Assembly: GCA_963576735.1 (NCBI GenBank)
Contig: OY755198.1
Span: 6,262,001-6,326,000, forward strand
Direction: 5' to 3'
From: Bedellia somnulentella
Lineage: Eukaryota > Arthropoda > Insecta > Lepidoptera > Bedelliidae
Length of the DNA stretch: 64,000 bases
A program made the translations under genes and the position numbers. The notes beneath the pieces were generated by a model that did not search any database, was not told where the DNA came from, and was given only the letters and a program-made list of their open reading frames with translations. Below are positions 60,381-64,000 of the stretch, in pieces (the stretch's first letter is position 1; each line of letters begins with the position of its first letter).

Positions 60381-61289
60381 CTGTAATGAATACGAAGAAA
60401 TTAAATAAATATAACAAATTAATTACTTACTAATTCCGTAGATGGGCAGTTCCGGCGAAAGTTGTACATTGACGTTTTCAAGATGTCCTGAAGTTTATTA
60501 TTATTTTGTAAATCCGATGTACAAATATTATTTAATACACCTATTAAAATATATTGCCTAATTACTGGCCCACCAGGCAAAATAATAAAAAAATATGATT
60601 TTATTATAAAAACTATATATATTTCACTTTCAAAAGGGGCCAAATTTCGTTTCCATACTGTCCCTAATATTTTTTTTCGTATTTAGCACGTTGTAGCTCA
60701 GTATTTATGGTCTACGACCTATAATTTGGGGATTTATTTTTACTAATTCAGATATGCGCTATCTTAAAATTAATAAATATGCATAGATAGTAGATTGTTT
60801 CTATTTTTAATTAATTTAAATAGTTTGTCCGAGCTTTTGCGCTCATCCTGACATGTCAAGGCTGTTACGGTGATTTTACTAGGTTTTAGTCGAATTATCG
60901 CCTAATTTCGGGGATTTTTCGTTAGGCACGGTAACACTTTGATCACAGATTAACTAAACTCGGTCCACCATTCTGTTACGTCAGTGGTGGACGGGTCTTT
61001 GTGAGCGGCGGTCATCTAATGTTAGTTTTTCCCTCTCTTTATGTCCACAAAGTTACGCCATTTTTACAAAAATGGTTTAGGGTGCAACACGTTAGATTAT
61101 TGTGAGGCAATCTTTATTTTGTCTTGTTCATGATATTGAAAGAATAATTTCCTTAGGTCCTCATTGAAATAAATAATCAAATAAAGTTTAGGCATAGGCC
61201 CCATAGCGTTACGTCAGGAATGTTACGATTTTGTTAATAACGTATAGCCTGACTTATAATCGTAACGGTCTGACAGCCTAAAGTTGAAG

Positions 61290-61572
61290 ATACATACACA
61301 CATTGTAATACATATACTCACGGCTGTAATTCCCTAGAAGGGGTAGCCAGAGCCAAGGAATTATAAATTCCTCGGCTACTTTTGGAAGTTGAGTGGGGAA
61401 AAGATAGTAAAATAAAGGTTTTTGGTGATGGGTCTCCAACCGCATCGCCCGAAAATCCAAAAAAAGCCCCAATACCCTTAGTCGCTTCTTACGACACCCG
61501 TGGATAGGAAGATGTAGCGACATTCTGAGCCGACACTACACGGCAACTCTAAGCCGTCACTACACGGCAAAG
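61290..61572 (-). repeat. SINE-B copy in the THAP element
   Basis: ATACATATACTCACGGCTGT to GCCGACACTACACGGCAA; the last 22 bases are repeated (61550-61571). Confidence 0.8.
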
Positions 61573-63390
61573 TACATTGTAATAATAAGTGCTATTTTTT
61601 TCTTCTTGATGAGTGAGGCACGGAGATTTACAGTCAAAAAATTTTCTTTATAATCCGCTGCACAATGGCTCGGATCCGGAAACTCATTGACTGGTGCTAA
61701 ATTGGAATTTCGATGTTTTTATGAGTATGGTTGATAATTTTCGGTGAAAAATGCAAAGCACCTTTGATACTTAACCAGATCTCAAAATGTATTGTGTGCA
61801 AACAATGGTTCTGTTGGGAGTGTAGCAGTGGTCAAATCTCAACTGATTATCTTTGTAATGTTTGTCTTGGTGCTGATTATAGTGATGAATGATCTCATTT
61901 GTTATCCTCGATTCATTATTAGCTTTTTATTATATTAGGTTTTTACAATAATGTATTAATCATAAACCTATTATCATATCACTTTGAATTTAGTTCTTTG
62001 ATATTTGTTTTTCTCACGTAAAAAATATTACCGCATTAGTCCAAAGAGAATTGAAGTTCACTATAAATAAAAAACATTTACCTGTGATAGTAGACTAGTT
62101 ATTTAAAAAAGTATAACTTGTTTATATATTATTAAGTTTAAAGAATTTACGGTTGTTACTTACCAGAGTACAAACTATTATCTCAGTGTGATCTCAACTT
62201 AAACTTGTCAGCCTGTTACGTAATTGTCAGGGTCAGTAATTGTCCCGCTATGTTTTCGATAGATATATATTATTATTTTTATTTTTTAATACCTAAGCGT
62301 CTAAATTTATGTTTCATATCTTCTTTGTAATAAATGCTACCTTGTGAACTGTGATTACATCCCAAAAAGAACAAATTTCAGTATTAAAATGTAAATGTTT
62401 AACAAGATTTTACAGAAAACGTAACATAAATTGTTTCGTGTGGTATATTTATTGAGTTATTATTGCCACGGTGAACTTATATTCTGTAATATGTTTGTAA
62501 CATCTATCTTTATAAATTAAACAAGTATTTAAAGTTGAACTGAGTTTTATTACTGAATTACATTAAGATTTTATAGTAACGGTATGACCGTCAGGTTTTC
62601 GCCCGTTACACAAAAATAATAATTTATTGAAGGTAAATAACAAATAAATCAAAAACTAATACAATCCAGTTAAGATCAAATATATTTATGAACTATCTAC
62701 ATTAAAAAATTTGAATTTCTGAACAATTTATATTTTTCCTTACTTTTAAATAAATGTACAACATTCGGCGGAACTGCCCAGATAACAATTGGAAATCATT
62801 CAGCGTCGCTATAGCGCGACGAAATTCATAATATACTCACTCATTAACATCAGTTTACTAATTTGAAAATTTTACCCTAACGACAGGGTAGGATGAAAAA
62901 CGTGAATTATGGGAACACTGATATACTGCATATTTTTAGGTTATGCTATTAAAAAATTGCTCAAAATAACTAAAGAAAATGCTAGTAATCTAGTTCAACG
63001 TAATTAACATTTGAATCACTTTTTTTCTGATCGCGCAATGTATTTATTATGTATTTATCTGTAGAAAAACATTAAAAAACTCACTCACTTCAGAAAGTCA
63101 ATCCTTCGAAGTGTTTTTCGCTGCGGCTTCCGCAGCAAAGCACGCTACACCCAACCATACCTCACTAAATAATAAGTTTGACTAATGGAGTCTCTTTTAT
63201 CACAATAACAATATACAAATGAATAAAATCTTTCTCAAAATCAAAAGAAAACCAAAATCGCTCACAAGTCGACGCTTTGTTTGTCAAGCTTTAAAAGCGT
63301 GACATCAACAAAAAGGGTTACGCGATAGAGATGACAATATAGATTTTGTGTCTCTTTTTAACATATAAGAACTTAAATAAGGGCTTCTCT
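61573..63390. other. Interior of the THAP element, no gene recognised
   Basis: AT-rich. It contains TGTACAACATTCGGCGGAAC at 62756, an inverted counterpart of minus-strand sequence at 60466-60435. Confidence 0.5.
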
Positions 63391-63525
63391 TTTTAAAATG
63401 GATGACGTAACATCGCTCTATCTATAGTGTTCATAATCAAAGGTAGTAACGTAGTTCCATCAACGCCATCTATAGAGCTCTAGGAAACTATGTTGTTTTT
63501 TATTTCTCAAAAAGAAAACCTCTCA

Positions 63526-64000
63526 TTCTAAAAGGTTGTCATTAGGAGTTACTTTTTCTTTGTTTAACAGAGCACATCCATCCGGTAGGGAAGAAAGAGG
63601 TTGTCTTGTTAAATCTGAATGAGAAATTCTATCATATCCATGAGAAGATGCGGGAGACCTATGTCTACGGGTGACGTTAATGGTTTTTTTATATGAGTGT
63701 GACGGGGACTTGTCAGTAATGGATGGATTTGAATTTTTGGACAATGAAAATTGCGCTGACGGAGGAGAATTCATTTTAAAAGCATCCGAATACAATTTCT
63801 TAACTGGAGAAAAGCGAACAGAAGCTTTGTTATAGGAAATGTTTTCTTGTGACATCACGAGCTTAATAGATTTTTGTCGGCTAAATTCTGGGCATGTTTT
63901 ATCAATAGCCGTATGCGAACCCAAACAAAACATGCATGTTGGGGAATGTTTGTTACAAGATTCTCCGTAATGTGGTTGAGAGCACTTAAAGCAACGAGGG
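63526..64000 (-). pseudogene. I-like LINE ORF1 (CCHC gag-like), partial at window edge
   Basis: Open from the window edge: RCFKCSQPHYGESCNKH (CCHC knuckle) and CMFCLGSHTAIDKTCPEF (second knuckle), then SQENISYNKASVRFSP and a Ser/Lys-rich region to DNLLE. This is the nucleic-acid-binding ORF1 of I-type LINEs. It is cut by the THAP element and continues at 59272. Confidence 0.8.

Larger units (their letters stand above)
59273..63525 (-). mobile_element. 4.25-kb DNA element with THAP exon, inserted between AA and TT without target duplication
   Basis: Inverted ends TGAGAGGTTTTCCTTTTTTT and AAAAAGAAAACCTCTCA, with inner inverted blocks (CTTTGACTATGAACACTATA at 59660 and its complement near 63425-63445). 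Host bases on both sides rejoin to the LINE ORF1 frame with no duplicated base. Carries a THAP-like exon at 60257-60380 and a nested SINE-B (61290-61572). No DDE or other transposase domain recognised; the superfamily is open. Confidence 0.7.
47615..64000 (-). mobile_element. I-like LINE with RNase H, opened by at least three nested elements
   Basis: Host pieces, 5' to 3' on the minus strand: ORF1 64000-63526 and 59272-59123; ORF2 59169-56939; 50424-50321; 49243-47863; 3' UTR to about 47615. Interrupting elements are the THAP element 59273-63525, the Helitron 50425-56938 and the hAT 49244-50320. An RNase H domain after RT and a CCHC ORF1 are typical of the I group. It is 5'-cut only by the window edge. 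Confidence 0.85.

Noticed and set aside
60419..60643. First THAP exon upstream of 60380
   Set aside because: It ends at a good GTAAGT donor but lacks the CxxC pair needed for a THAP N-terminus.

Overview
This window is AT-rich eukaryotic DNA, almost certainly from an insect. The one host gene that can be followed codes for a ZAD-C2H2 zinc-finger protein, and that class expanded in arthropods. The RTE, CR1/L2-like, I-like and R4-like LINEs, Helitrons, hAT and Harbinger elements and tRNA-derived SINEs suggest Lepidoptera. The order is inferred from general familiarity with such repeats, not from a search. There is no sign of bacterial gene organisation.

Host gene: at least ten exons lie on the minus strand, from 47571 (ATG) down to 4530. 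Exons 1 and 2 make the ZAD domain. Exons 3 and 4 are a linker with an acidic stretch. Exons 5 to 10 hold eight complete C2H2 fingers and the start of a ninth, which runs off the window. Splice sites and reading phases agree at every junction, giving about 544 codons (1632 nt) over 43 kb. The 5' half of the window (1 to 46 kb) is therefore mainly introns filled with transposons.

Transposons, left to right: a deleted Copia element (1-654); a LINE with an open 957-aa frame (907-4000); a LINE remnant carrying a 35-bp minisatellite (5755-7745); a Helitron with helicase remnants (7748-9262); two LINEs meeting tail to tail (9412-11150 plus, 15003-11137 minus, the latter with an open 963-aa frame); a hAT element (15405-16105); a full-length single-ORF LINE with a 13-bp target duplication (16787-20209, 1034 aa). 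From 20 to 39 kb come SINEs, MITEs, two Harbinger derivatives and LINE fragments. An RTE-type element (41015-45207) sits inside another LINE with a 17-bp target duplication.

The last 16 kb (about 47.6 to 64 kb) is a single I-like LINE on the minus strand. It has been opened by a hAT element, a Helitron (which holds an LTR element, itself holding a hAT, a SINE and more Helitron pieces) and a 4.25-kb THAP-containing DNA element. Removing the Helitron and the THAP element on paper restores the LINE reading frame at each junction.

Most notable: the RTE element has a classical A AAA AAC slippery heptamer exactly at the ORF1 stop, and its endonuclease frame has no upstream start codon; the THAP element inserted between AA and TT without a visible target duplication; a SINE shares both ends with the 1034-aa LINE; and one Harbinger derivative keeps the starts of both its genes in convergent orientation.
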